From an uncultured Campylobacter sp. (lineage in GTDB: Bacteria > Campylobacterota > Campylobacteria > Campylobacterales > Campylobacteraceae), in NCBI GenBank assembly GCA_937965895.1, contig CALCKS010000148.1, forward strand, positions 1-24,058: 24,058 nucleotides of DNA, read 5' to 3'. The translations under genes and the position numbers were made by a program. The notes under the pieces were generated by a model. It did no database searches. It was not told the DNA's origin and saw nothing but the letters and a program-made list of their open reading frames with translations. This document shows positions 13,547-21,392 of this stretch, in pieces (the stretch's first letter is position 1; each line of letters opens with the position of its first letter).

Positions 13547-14620
13547 ATGGCTAAAATTTATAATATCGCAGTGATAAAAGGCGACGGCATTGGCCCTGAG
13601 ATAGTCGATGAGGCGATAAAGGCGCTGGACGCGGCTAGCGCGGAGTTTGGTTTTGAACTTAGCTACAACTTTTACTTGATGGGCGGCGCCGCGATCGACG
13701 TGTTTGGCGAGCCTTTGCCTAGCGAAACGCTAAACGGTGCGCTAAACTCGGACGCGGTGCTTTTTGGCGCCATAGGCGGGCCTAAATGGGACGGCTTGCC
13801 GCGCCATCTGCGCCCTGAAAGCGGGCTTTTAAAGCTGCGAAAAGAGCTTGGCGCGTACGCAAATTTGCGCCCTGCGATGATATTTGACGAGCTAGTAGAC
13901 GCTAGTACGCTAAAACCCTCTGTCCTTCAGGGTGTTGATTTTATCGTGGTTCGCGAGCTAACCGGCGGGATATATTTCGGCCAGCCGCGCGAGAAAAAAG
14001 AAAACAGCGCATATAACACTATGACCTACACGAGCGAGGAGATCGAGCGCATCGCAAAGGTCGGGTTTGAAACCGCGATGAAGCGCAAAAAACGCGTCTG
14101 CATGGTCGATAAGGCAAACGTGCTAGAGACCAGTCAGCTCTGGCGCGAGGTCACGAGCGAAGTCGCAAAGAGCTATCCGGAGGTAAATTTGGAGTTTATG
14201 TACGTCGATAACGCGGCGATGCAGCTCGTGCGCGCGCCTAGTAAATTTGACGTGATATTGACGGAAAATCTCTTTGGCGATATCCTAAGTGACGAAGCTA
14301 GCATGGTGTGCGGCTCGATAGGGCTCCTGCCAAGCGCCAGCATCGGGGGCAAGGTGGGAATATACGAGCCTATCCACGGCAGTGCGCCCGATATCGCAGG
14401 GCAGGGCATCGCAAATCCGGTTGCTACGATACTAAGCGCGGCGATGATGCTTAGGTATTCATTTGGCGAAAATGCGGCCGCGCAAGCGATCGAAAACGCC
14501 GTAAAAGCAGCACTCGCACAAGGATACAGGACGAAGGATATAGCAGAGTTTGACGCTAAAGAAATTTGCACTACGAGCGAAATGGGCAATATCGTAGCCT
14601 CGCTCGTAAAAAAAGCGTAA
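13547..14620 (+). CDS. leuB: 3-isopropylmalate dehydrogenase LeuB
   Basis: Oxidatively decarboxylates 3-isopropylmalate with NAD+, the step after LeuCD. The 357-residue product starts MAKIYNIAVIKGDGIGPEIV. It shows the substrate-binding RPE/LRKELGAYANLRP region, VVRELTGGIYFGQPR, a Lys-Ala-Asn stretch (MVDKANVLETSQLWREV) and the metal-binding ENLFGDILSDEASM. The NAD-binding region GIYEPIHGSAPDIAGQGIAN follows near residue 270. Length is typical. It starts right after leuD and is followed two bases after its stop by a small gene, indicating one transcript. Confidence 0.96.
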   Translation: MAKIYNIAVIKGDGIGPEIVDEAIKALDAASAEFGFELSYNFYLMGGAAIDVFGEPLPSETLNGALNSDAVLFGAIGGPKWDGLPRHLRPESGLLKLRKELGAYANLRPAMIFDELVDASTLKPSVLQGVDFIVVRELTGGIYFGQPREKKENSAYNTMTYTSEEIERIAKVGFETAMKRKKRVCMVDKANVLETSQLWREVTSEVAKSYPEVNLEFMYVDNAAMQLVRAPSKFDVILTENLFGDILSDEASMVCGSIGLLPSASIGGKVGIYEPIHGSAPDIAGQGIANPVATILSAAMMLRYSFGENAAAQAIENAVKAALAQGYRTKDIAEFDAKEICTTSEMGNIVASLVKKA

Positions 14621-14622
14621 AG

Positions 14623-14868
14623 ATGAAAGATACGATTACCGAAGCCCTAATCTACGAAGCTCAAGGGCTAAAAGACGACGCGCTCATAGTTTATAAAAAC
14701 ATCCTAAAGCGCGAGCCGACAAACGCCGCCGCGATCGCCGCGATAAGGCGTTTAAGCGGTCTTAGCAGGAAAAAAACGGGCGTGAACGAGCAGATGCGCG
14801 ATTTTTTCGTCAAGATGAAAACGGACGAAGAAATAACCGAATTTAAAAGGTGGCTGATAAAACTATGA
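14623..14868 (+). CDS. Small TPR-like protein, conserved-operon hypothetical
   Basis: Function unknown. The 81-residue product starts MKDTITEALIYEAQGLKDDA and contains one tetratricopeptide-like helix pair (EALIYEAQGLKDDALIVYKN, then ILKREPTNAAAI), followed by RRLSGL and a charged C-terminus ending FKRWLIKL. I chose the ATG at 14623 because the earlier ATG at 14566 would lie inside leuB. It begins two bases after the leuB stop and its TGA overlaps the ATG of the next gene, so it is coupled on both sides. As I recall, C. jejuni has a small gene of this kind (Cj0787) before ciaD. Single TPR units often mediate protein contacts; a partner role for the next product is only inference. Confidence 0.75.
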   Translation: MKDTITEALIYEAQGLKDDALIVYKNILKREPTNAAAIAAIRRLSGLSRKKTGVNEQMRDFFVKMKTDEEITEFKRWLIKL

Positions 14869-15386
14869 AACTAGAAGAAATAGCAAAAATGGCGATAGAC
14901 GAGGTGGCGATGGAGCTAGAGCGAATGGACGCCGCGCGCGAAAAACAGGGCGTATCGCAAGAGGCTTGCGAAACTAAAAACGGGATAGATTTAACAAATG
15001 CGCCCGTATCAAGCGGCGATGTAAATTTGACCAATGCCACGGGTCTTGCAAATTTAGTTAGCGAGATAAGCGTAGCGGACGAGGCTAGCGAGTTTGAAGC
15101 CGTTTTAGAAAGCGCGGCAAACTCGCAAAACGTTGCTTCCGAATTTGACGGCATAGGGGAGATCGCCGCGACTGCCGCGCCGCAAAAAGCCTTTGAAGTC
15201 GAGGTTGCAAATTTCACGGGCGAGGAGATATTTCTAAAAAACTTAAAAGAGCGCATTTTGGTGCTTTTTGAGGGGCTTAACGCGACCGGCGAGGAAAATT
15301 TGAAAGACAGGCTCTCGCTCACGCTTAAATTTTTAGAATTCGTGCTGGCAAATGTCGAAAATCGGCTCGAAAATCTGCAAAAATAA
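14865..15386 (+). CDS. ciaD: CiaD-like protein (Campylobacter invasion antigen D homologue)
   Basis: A 173-residue soluble protein. The N-terminal helix (MKLEEIAKMAIDEVAMELER) and the C-terminal domain (FLKNLKERILVLFEGLN near 125-141, then LTLKFLEFVLANVENRLENL) match what I recall of C. jejuni CiaD (Cj0788), and the place directly upstream of cca is the same as in C. jejuni. The middle, about residues 30-120, is Ala/Glu-rich, low in complexity and probably disordered. In C. jejuni CiaD is delivered to host cells in a flagellum-dependent way and acts on MAP-kinase signalling; whether this protein does so is unknown. The start at 14865 overlaps the previous stop (ATGA); a GTG at 14850 is an alternative. 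Its end overlaps cca by 35 bases. Confidence 0.62.
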   Translation: MKLEEIAKMAIDEVAMELERMDAAREKQGVSQEACETKNGIDLTNAPVSSGDVNLTNATGLANLVSEISVADEASEFEAVLESAANSQNVASEFDGIGEIAATAAPQKAFEVEVANFTGEEIFLKNLKERILVLFEGLNATGEENLKDRLSLTLKFLEFVLANVENRLENLQK

Positions 15387-16494
15387 AAATCTAAAATGGC
15401 TGCGAGATTTTCTAGCACCCCACACCAAGCGCGCGTATATCGTCGGCGGCTGTGTTCGCGACGCGATGCTCGGTAAAAAAATCTCCGACTTTGATGTTGA
15501 AATTTACGGTATCGATCCGGCCAAATTTGACGCTCTGATGTTGCAAATCGGCGCTTGCGGCGTGGGCAAAAACTACTTTGTTTATAAATTTAAAAACTTC
15601 GATCTTTCTTTACCTCGAACCGAAAACAAAACCGGCGAGGGACACAAAGCATTTGAGGTTGCTTACGCCGATGACGAGCGTGCGGCGTCTTTGCGCCGAG
15701 ACTTTACCGTAAACGCGATGATGATAAATATCTTTGACGGCTCGTTTTTGGACTTTTACGGCGGAGAGAGAGACCTAAAGCGCGGTATCTTGCGCCATAT
15801 CGACGATGAAAAATTCGCCGAAGATAGCCTGCGCGTACTGCGAGCGGTGCAGTTTAGCGCGCGGCTAAATTTCCGTATCGCGCGCGAGAGTTTGGGGCTG
15901 ATGAAGCGCCTAAGTATCAGCGATCTTAGCCGCGAGCGCATAAACGGCGAGCTGATGAAGCTTTTTGGCGCCAAATTTCAAGAGATCGGCTTTTTGTATC
16001 TTTATAAACTAGGGCTTCTTGGTAAAATTTTCGGGTTAAATTTGAGCCGAGCCGAGGTGGAAAAATTTGCCGCAAAACTAAAAAGCGCGGTCAAATTTTT
16101 ACCTAAACAAAACGGCAAAAAAGACGAGCGCGAGTTTTTATATCTTTTAAATGGCTATTTCGGCGTTAAAAATTTTTACGACTTAGGACTTCCTAAAAGC
16201 TTTGAAGCTTGCGTTAAAGAGGCGTTTTTTGTGGGTCGCCCGAGCGACAAAGATTTACTAAAAATCGCCCTTGATAAACCGCTAAAAAGCTGGCTCGGCC
16301 TAAACTCTCCTAGCCTCATAAAAAGAGCCAAAAATTTAGGCGTTTATGAGGCTAAATTTGAACCCGCTATCGACACGGCGGAGATTTTAAAACTGGGCTT
16401 TAAAGGCGCTGCAATAGGCGCTGAGATAAGGCGCAGGCAAGATCTAGCGATAGATAAATTTTTAAACGAAAAGTCAGTCGCGCCTAAAAATTAA
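15352..16494 (+). CDS. cca: CCA tRNA nucleotidyltransferase / poly(A) polymerase family protein
   Basis: Adds or repairs the 3' CCA end of tRNAs. The 380-residue product has the nucleotidyltransferase motif VGGCVRDAMLGKKISDFDVE, with the catalytic Asp-x-Asp (DFD) near residue 47. The RRDFTVNAMM block and the neck motif EDSLRVLRAVQFSARLNF follow near 161-178. Class II CCA enzymes and bacterial poly(A) polymerases share this head, so the specificity cannot be decided by sequence alone, but this is the only such gene visible. The start ATG at 15352 lies inside the CiaD-like gene, overlapping by 35 bases; no later start keeps the catalytic motif at the usual distance. Last gene of the leuD operon. 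Confidence 0.88.
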   Translation: MSKIGSKICKNKNLKWLRDFLAPHTKRAYIVGGCVRDAMLGKKISDFDVEIYGIDPAKFDALMLQIGACGVGKNYFVYKFKNFDLSLPRTENKTGEGHKAFEVAYADDERAASLRRDFTVNAMMINIFDGSFLDFYGGERDLKRGILRHIDDEKFAEDSLRVLRAVQFSARLNFRIARESLGLMKRLSISDLSRERINGELMKLFGAKFQEIGFLYLYKLGLLGKIFGLNLSRAEVEKFAAKLKSAVKFLPKQNGKKDEREFLYLLNGYFGVKNFYDLGLPKSFEACVKEAFFVGRPSDKDLLKIALDKPLKSWLGLNSPSLIKRAKNLGVYEAKFEPAIDTAEILKLGFKGAAIGAEIRRRQDLAIDKFLNEKSVAPKN

Positions 16495-16517
16495 CCTAGT
16501 TAAAAGCGCAAATTGGC

Positions 16518-16523
16518 TAAAAT
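16518..16523 (+). promoter_or_regulatory. Possible -10 box for the trmL-glyS gene cluster
   Basis: GGCTAAAATCAAG contains TAAAAT, 26 bases before the GTG at 16549. This is the only gap of any size between cca and glyS, so a promoter here is reasonable. Confidence 0.35.
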
Positions 16524-16548
16524 CAAGCCCTATTTTAAAGAGGCGAAA

Positions 16549-16686
16549 GTGGAAAAAAACTCAAATATAAATTTTCAAAATAAAAATATTCTTTTTAAAT
16601 TTATAAGTTTTGCAAAAAGCCTAAATTGGAGCGACTCGGCAAGTACTTTTGTGGCTTTTAAAACGCAGGCTAAGGCGGCTTTTTAA
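16549..16686 (+). CDS. Small 45-residue ORF preceding trmL
   Basis: Not recognised. GTG at 16549 to TAA at 16684-16686 encodes MEKNSNINFQNKNILFKFIS and so on to LNWSDSASTFVAFKTQAKAAF, a Lys/Asn-rich start and a more balanced end. AGAGG stands 5 bases before the GTG. The stop codon touches the trmL ATG (TAAATG), so it would couple trmL translation. No signal peptide or membrane segment. It may be a true small protein or only a leader ORF. Confidence 0.4.
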   Translation: MEKNSNINFQNKNILFKFISFAKSLNWSDSASTFVAFKTQAKAAF

Positions 16687-17166
16687 ATGTTCAACATCGT
16701 CCTCGTTCATCCTCAAATCCCCCAAAATACGGGCTCGATCGGGCGCATGTGCGTAAATGCAAACCTTAAGCTGCATATAATCAAACCGACCGTTTTTGAC
16801 ATCAGCGAAAAGGCCGTTAGGCGCGCGGGACTTGATTATTGGGCGCGGCTAAATCCCGTGATTTGGGAGAGTTTGGATGAGTTTTTGCGCGCAAACGCCG
16901 CTTACGAGGATAGATTTTTTTACGCTACGACGAAGGCGCATAAATTTTACTTTGAAGCGGAGTTTAAAAAGGGCGACTTTTTGTTTTTCGGCGGCGAAAG
17001 TACGGGCCTGCCTATGGAGCTGATAGAGCGAAATTTCGCAAACGCGATCAAAATCCCGATGGGCGAGCATGGCAGAAGCTTGAATTTAGCCACGAGCGCG
17101 GGTATCGTCGCGTATGAGGCTATCAGGCAAAATTTCGCCGAGTCGGGCTTTGGAAACGCGCTATGA
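16687..17166 (+). CDS. trmL: tRNA (cytidine/uridine-34-2'-O)-methyltransferase TrmL
   Basis: A SPOUT-class enzyme that 2'-O-methylates the wobble base of tRNA-Leu isoacceptors, using S-adenosylmethionine. The 159-residue product has motif 1 NIVLVHPQIPQNTGSIGRMC at residues 3-22, the knot-forming FLFFGGESTGLPMELIE near 98-114, and IKIPMGEHGRSLNLATSAGI near 120-139, all diagnostic of TrmL. Length is normal. It abuts the small ORF upstream and its stop overlaps the next start (ATGA). A target tRNA-Leu(CAA) gene happens to lie in this window at 21836. Confidence 0.93.
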   Translation: MFNIVLVHPQIPQNTGSIGRMCVNANLKLHIIKPTVFDISEKAVRRAGLDYWARLNPVIWESLDEFLRANAAYEDRFFYATTKAHKFYFEAEFKKGDFLFFGGESTGLPMELIERNFANAIKIPMGEHGRSLNLATSAGIVAYEAIRQNFAESGFGNAL

Positions 17167-18500
17167 AATTTGCGGCAAATAGGCTTTTTGCGCTCGTTTT
17201 TTCGGCTCTATTTTTCGCAGTTTTTGCGGCGGGCGCCGAGCTAAAGATCGCTACGTTTAACGTTCAAAATTTATTTGACGCAAAAAACGACGGCAGCGAG
17301 TATAAAGATTTCGTCGTCGGCAAATCAGAATGGAACGAGAAAAAAGCGAGCGCTAAATTTAAAGCCGTAAGCGCAAAGATAAAAGAGCTAAACGCCGATA
17401 TCATCGCGCTTCAAGAGATCGAAAACGAAGCGATTTTAAAAGAGCTGATGAAGGAGGCGGGCTATAAATATTTTACCTTTTCTAAAGGTAAAAACGGCCC
17501 CGTAGGCCTAGCCGTGCTGTCTCGCATAAAGCCTGAAAAAACGCAGATCTTTAGCGTACCAAACGTAAAAACAAGGGACATTTTAAAGCTTAATTTTGAA
17601 ATAGACGGGCAAAAATTTAGCCTTTTAAATTTGCATTTTCCTGCGAGAAAAAATCCTCTAAAGCAGCGAAAAACTGCATTTATCACGCTAAAATCAGCCT
17701 TAGCGGATACCCAAAAGGTCGTGGTTTTGGGCGATTTTAACGCGCCTTACGGAGATAAAGAGCTGCTGGGCGATTTTGAAACTAGTAAAAATTTAGCCAA
17801 TCTTTGGGCATTTTTGCCAAAGCACGAGCGCTACTCGCATACGAGCCTAAACGCGCTCGATCACGTCCTGCTCTCAAAGGACGCGCTTAGCCAAAACTAC
17901 GTTTTAAATAGCTTTAAGGTTGAGCGTGACGGGGTGCAAATTTCGGATCATTTCGCGCTGGTTTTTAGGCTAAATTTTGATAAAAACGCTAAAAATACGC
18001 TGCAACATATAGCCGAGGCGCGGGTCGGCGAGCTATCAAAAAAGCCAAATTTACCCGTTTTGCTAAAACGCGCTACGGTCGTTCAAAAAGATAAAAAGGG
18101 TTTTACGCTGGCGCAAGATAAGCGCGGCATTTACGTTTATGAGCCAAAAAACGACGCAAAGCCCGGCCAGATCATCGACGTAGTGGTAAACCGCCTAGAC
18201 GAGTTTAAGGGAAATCTTGAGATCAGCTCGCATTATGCGGTAAAAATTTATGACGAAACGCAAGATCCGCGTGAGCAAATGCTGGAAGCTAAAAGCCTAA
18301 AACAAGCGCGCCCGGGCGACGTGTTTAGCCGTATCGGTGGCGAAGTGCGAAACGGCAGACTCTACACGCCTTACGGAGATATCAAAATTTACGGCGCTAA
18401 GGGCAAACCGCGCAACGAAAAAGAGGCGATTTTTACGTCCGTTCGAGTTGTGAATTATAAAAACGAACCTCAAATTTGGATAGAAAATGAGAATAATTGA
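17163..18500 (+). CDS. Exported endonuclease/exonuclease/phosphatase family protein
   Basis: A 445-residue exported protein with signal peptide MKFAANRLFALVFSALFFAV and cleavage likely after FAAGA. The catalytic domain follows: KIATFNVQNLFD, the metal ligand Glu85 in IIALQEIENEA, LLNLHFPARKNP, VVLGDFNAPYGD, LDHVLLSKD and the final QISDHFALVFRL, the complete series of the EEP (DNase I-like) fold. The C-terminal 170 residues include IIDVVVNRLDEFKGNLEISS, an OB-fold-like region often joined to extracellular nucleases. A periplasmic or secreted nuclease is the likely role; phosphodiesterase activity on other substrates is possible. Starts within the trmL stop and overlaps the next small gene by 14 bases. 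Confidence 0.87.
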   Translation: MKFAANRLFALVFSALFFAVFAAGAELKIATFNVQNLFDAKNDGSEYKDFVVGKSEWNEKKASAKFKAVSAKIKELNADIIALQEIENEAILKELMKEAGYKYFTFSKGKNGPVGLAVLSRIKPEKTQIFSVPNVKTRDILKLNFEIDGQKFSLLNLHFPARKNPLKQRKTAFITLKSALADTQKVVVLGDFNAPYGDKELLGDFETSKNLANLWAFLPKHERYSHTSLNALDHVLLSKDALSQNYVLNSFKVERDGVQISDHFALVFRLNFDKNAKNTLQHIAEARVGELSKKPNLPVLLKRATVVQKDKKGFTLAQDKRGIYVYEPKNDAKPGQIIDVVVNRLDEFKGNLEISSHYAVKIYDETQDPREQMLEAKSLKQARPGDVFSRIGGEVRNGRLYTPYGDIKIYGAKGKPRNEKEAIFTSVRVVNYKNEPQIWIENENN

Positions 18501-18615
18501 CGCATTGGTGCTGGTCGCATTCGTGCTTTTCGTGATATTTTTGATGCGCGGATTCGTCACGCAGACGCTTGAGAGAAGCAAAAGAAGACAAAATTTAAAA
18601 AAGGATAAAAAATGA
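18487..18615 (+). CDS. Small 42-residue single-span membrane protein
   Basis: Function unknown. ATG at 18487 to TGA at 18613-18615 encodes a 42-residue product starting MRIIDALVLVAFVLFVIFLM, followed by a basic tail RGFVTQTLERSKRRQNLKKD. One membrane helix with its positive tail in the cytoplasm is predicted. Its start overlaps the end of the nuclease gene by 14 bases and its stop overlaps the glyS ATG (ATGA), so both neighbours are coupled to it; AAAAAGGA inside its 3' end serves as the glyS ribosome binding site. Such tight packing supports a real gene. Confidence 0.72.
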   Translation: MRIIDALVLVAFVLFVIFLMRGFVTQTLERSKRRQNLKKDKK

Positions 18616-20645
18616 GCGAAACAAAAGAACTGATCGTGGAGATCGGCGTCGAGGAGCTGCCGGCGATCCCGTTTTTAAAAGAGTGCGGCAACGTCGCGGC
18701 AAAGTGGCGTGAGACGCTAGCGCAAAACGGCCTAGATAGCGAGTGTGAGTTTTATTACACGCCGCGCAGGATCGCGTTTTACCACCCGAAATTTGCGGTG
18801 CGTCAGGAGGACGGATTTAGCGAGTTTATCGGTGCGCCCAGACAAGTCGCGCTGAAAGACGGCGCCTGGACGCCCGCCGCGCTAAGCTTTGCTAAAAAAT
18901 GCGGTATCGAGGAGTCTGAGCTCAAATTTAAAACAGTCGGCGGCAAAGAGGTGCTCTACTACAAAAAGCCAGTAGCGGGCAAGCCTAGTTCTGAGCTTCT
19001 GGGCGATATGATCGAGAAGTTTTTGCTCGGCTTAAATTTTGGCAAATCTATGCGCTGGGGCGATGGTAAATTTGAGTTTATCCGTCCGATTCGCTCGTTT
19101 TTGTGTTTGCTTGGAGACGAGGTTGTTAAATTTAACAAATTTGACGTTGAAAGCGGCGATACGATTTACATGCACAGAAGTGTCGGCTACGATAAATTTA
19201 CCGTCAAAAACGCCAAAGATTATTTCGCCGCGATGCCTAAAATCGGCGTAATCCTCGATCAAAATGCGCGCAGAGAGAAAATTTTGAGCGAATTTAAACA
19301 AATCGAATCCAAAAACGGCGTAACGGTCGAAGTGGACGAGGCGCTGCTAGACGAGGTCGTAGCGATCACCGAGCATCCAACCGCGCTGCTTGGCGGCTTT
19401 GAGCGGGAGTTTTTGGAGGTACCTAGCGAAGTCATCATCACCTCGATGAAGGAAAATCAGAGGTATTTTCCCGTTTTTGAGGGCGGCAAGCTCGCTAATC
19501 GCTTCGTAGTCGTTAGCAACGCCATCTCGCCCGAGCCGACGCTCATCGTGAAAGGCAACGAAAAGGTTCTACGCGCAAGGCTTAGCGACGCGATGTTTTT
19601 TTGGCGCAGCGACCTGGCGCATGAGTTTGGTCCGGAAAAACTAAAAAATATCACCTATCTAAAGGAGCTTGGCAGCACATACGATAAAAGCGTGCGCGAG
19701 CTAGGCGTCGCAAAGCGGCTGGCTAAAATCTGCGCCGATCGCCTAAAAGCGTGCGCGGGAGAGGACTACGAGTCGCTACTGGAGCGTGCCGTGATGCTGA
19801 GCAAGGCTGATCTAACCACGCAGATGGTGTATGAGTTTACCGAGCTACAGGGCGTGATGGGCGGCTACTACGCGGCGGCAAAGGGCGAAAACGAAAACGT
19901 CGTAACCGCGATCAAGGAGCAGTACTTGCCAAGCGGCGAGGCTAGCGCGCTACCTAGCACTATTTTTAGCTCCGTCGTCGCGCTCGCGATAAAGCTTGAG
20001 ACGCTAATCGGGCTCTTTAGCGCGGGCAAGATCCCAAGCGGCAACAAAGACCCGTATGCGCTGCGCCGCGCGGCTAACGGCGTCATCAAGATAATCCAAA
20101 ACGAAAATCTAAACCTTGATATCGCGGCGTTTTTGCGCGAGACAGCGGAGGGGTATGCGAAATTTGACGTCGAGGCGCTGATAGGGTTTATATTTGATAG
20201 GCTTTATACCTTCTTTGACGTGAACCCGTCCGTCGTAAAGGCCTGCCTAGCTAGTAAAAAAGGCGACGTGCTCGCGCAGTGCGAGGCGATAGAGGCTCTG
20301 GGTGCTATCTGCGCGGCAGAGGACTTTAGGCAAAATTTCAGCACGTTTAAGCGTCTGGCAAACATCATAAAGGATGAAAATTTCGGCGCGGTCGATGAAG
20401 CGAAATTTGAAAATGAGAGCGAGAAAAAGCTATTTGACGCCTTTAAGTCCGCAGTAAAAGCAGGCGGCTCATACAGCGAACGCCTAAAAAATCTTTTCGG
20501 TCTAAAAGCCGCGATAGACGAGTTTTTCGACAACGTAATGATAAACGCCGAGGACGAGCTCGTGCGCAAAAACCGCCTTGCGCTCGTAGGGCAAATTTAC
20601 GCGGAATTCCTCAAGATCGCCGATATAAAAGAGATAAGTCTATAA
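18612..20645 (+). CDS. glyS: Glycine--tRNA ligase beta subunit
   Basis: Beta subunit of the bacterial alpha2-beta2 glycyl-tRNA synthetase; it binds tRNA-Gly. The 677-residue product has the usual start ELIVEIGVEELPAIPFLKEC, then GKSMRWGDGKFEFIRPIRSF near residues 141-160, ITSMKENQRYFPVFEGGKLA near 276-295, LSDAMFFWRSDLAHEFG and the block VMLSKADLTTQMVYEFTELQ followed by GVMGGYYA. The DPYALRRAANGVIKII motif (near 480-495) leads into the C-terminal domain. Length is normal. The alpha subunit gene is not in the window. Downstream lies truncated sequence without an obvious terminator. Confidence 0.96.
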   Translation: MSETKELIVEIGVEELPAIPFLKECGNVAAKWRETLAQNGLDSECEFYYTPRRIAFYHPKFAVRQEDGFSEFIGAPRQVALKDGAWTPAALSFAKKCGIEESELKFKTVGGKEVLYYKKPVAGKPSSELLGDMIEKFLLGLNFGKSMRWGDGKFEFIRPIRSFLCLLGDEVVKFNKFDVESGDTIYMHRSVGYDKFTVKNAKDYFAAMPKIGVILDQNARREKILSEFKQIESKNGVTVEVDEALLDEVVAITEHPTALLGGFEREFLEVPSEVIITSMKENQRYFPVFEGGKLANRFVVVSNAISPEPTLIVKGNEKVLRARLSDAMFFWRSDLAHEFGPEKLKNITYLKELGSTYDKSVRELGVAKRLAKICADRLKACAGEDYESLLERAVMLSKADLTTQMVYEFTELQGVMGGYYAAAKGENENVVTAIKEQYLPSGEASALPSTIFSSVVALAIKLETLIGLFSAGKIPSGNKDPYALRRAANGVIKIIQNENLNLDIAAFLRETAEGYAKFDVEALIGFIFDRLYTFFDVNPSVVKACLASKKGDVLAQCEAIEALGAICAAEDFRQNFSTFKRLANIIKDENFGAVDEAKFENESEKKLFDAFKSAVKAGGSYSERLKNLFGLKAAIDEFFDNVMINAEDELVRKNRLALVGQIYAEFLKIADIKEISL

Positions 20646-20650
20646 ACGCT

Positions 20651-21037
20651 AGAAGCGATGCTGCCGCTTCTGCACTCAGCTTAGGGCGCCAATGCTTAGG
20701 TGTGGTTTGCGGAGGCATAGCCTTTGCCATGTTTGGCAATCCTGAAAAAATCAACCTTGATCTAACCCAAGGCACGGTACTGCTCTGGCTTGGCATCGGA
20801 GCTAGCGGTCTTGGATACTTTTTGTGGAACAAAGGTGCATGCGAGGTAGATAGCGGCACCCTAGCTATCATGAATAACGCTCTAATACCTGCTGATATCA
20901 TCGTAAATTTAGTATTTTGGCATAAAGACGCGGACATACTAAGACTCTGCCTAGGCGGTGCGGTGATTTATATCTCGCTACTGATTCACAATAAAATCAT
21001 CGCGCACTACGAGCGAGTAAGCGTAGCGGCAAAATAA
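20651..21037 (+). pseudogene. 5'-truncated EamA/DMT-family permease
   Basis: Only the C-terminal part of a drug/metabolite-type permease is present. From about 20651 the frame reads RSDAAASALSLGRQCLGVVC, then FGNPEKINLD, LLWLGIGASGLGYFLWNKGA, VDSGTLAIMNNALIPADIIV and LRLCLGGAVIYISLLIHN. These are the last helices of an EamA domain (normal proteins are about 290 residues). A GTG at 20702 could start a 111-residue product, but the family start and half the helices are missing, and no ribosome binding site is seen. The fragment begins right after the glyS stop, so a deletion appears to have joined glyS to the middle of this gene. The fragment itself has no internal stop, which suggests the loss is recent. 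Confidence 0.75.
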
Positions 21038-21197
21038 TCTAAATTTGAAGCCAAATTTGGCTAAAATTTAAAAATAGCGCGACATTTAGGCTTGCTGTCG
21101 TAGCGGTTGCTCAGTGGTTTGATTTGCAACCGTAAATCCATATTCTTTAATTTAAAAAATAGAATTTAACGAGTTTGTGGGTTATTATGAAATAGCC

Positions 21198-21243
21198 TTG
21201 AGGCTTGCAAAAGAGTTTTAAGGCTCTAAAACTCTAGCCTCAA
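21198..21243 (+). terminator. Strong two-part hairpin with T-rich tail
   Basis: TTGAGGCT (21198-21205) pairs with AGCCTCAA (21236-21243), and inside it AGAGTTTTA (21212-21220) pairs with TAAAACTCT (21227-21235), a 17-base-pair stem with one six-base bulge. On the plus strand TTTTCTCTCTTTT follows. It would terminate rightward transcription coming from glyS or the permease remnant, and also lies over the 3' end of the frame-restored minus-strand gene. Confidence 0.55.
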
Positions 21244-21392
21244 ATTTTCTCTCTTTTCTGAAATATTTAAAATACACGTAAATACAAAATAGCGGGATAG
21301 AAATATACCAAAAAGCGCAAATAGCAAGAAAAAAGAAGTCCGAAAAACATAAAAGCAAAATAGAATACGACGCCGATAAATAGATCGTTCAT
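21218..21392 (-). pseudogene. Small membrane protein gene split by a frameshift in an A6 tract
   Basis: Reading leftward from ATG 21392, with GGAGG 8 bases upstream, the frame gives MNDLFIGVVFYFAFMFFGLL and then runs to a stop at 21267 (41 residues). At the run of six T on this strand (A6 at 21329-21334), dropping one T gives LAICAFWYISIPLFCIYVYF then KYFRKERKFEARVLEP, stopping at 21218. The joined product is 57 residues, two membrane helices and a basic tail, a far more natural protein than the 41-residue version. No family recognised. The frameshift may be a mutation, slippage in the tract, or a sequencing error. Confidence 0.5.

Noticed and set aside
1489..20937. Numerous other long frames opposite rpoD, asparaginase, leuB, ciaD, glyS and others
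   Set aside because: They lie antisense or out of frame inside well-identified genes, lack ribosome binding sites and show no family features.
21104..21132. tRNA-like segment with GGTTGCTCAGTGG
   Set aside because: Only a D-arm-like string is present; no acceptor, anticodon or T arm can be folded around it.
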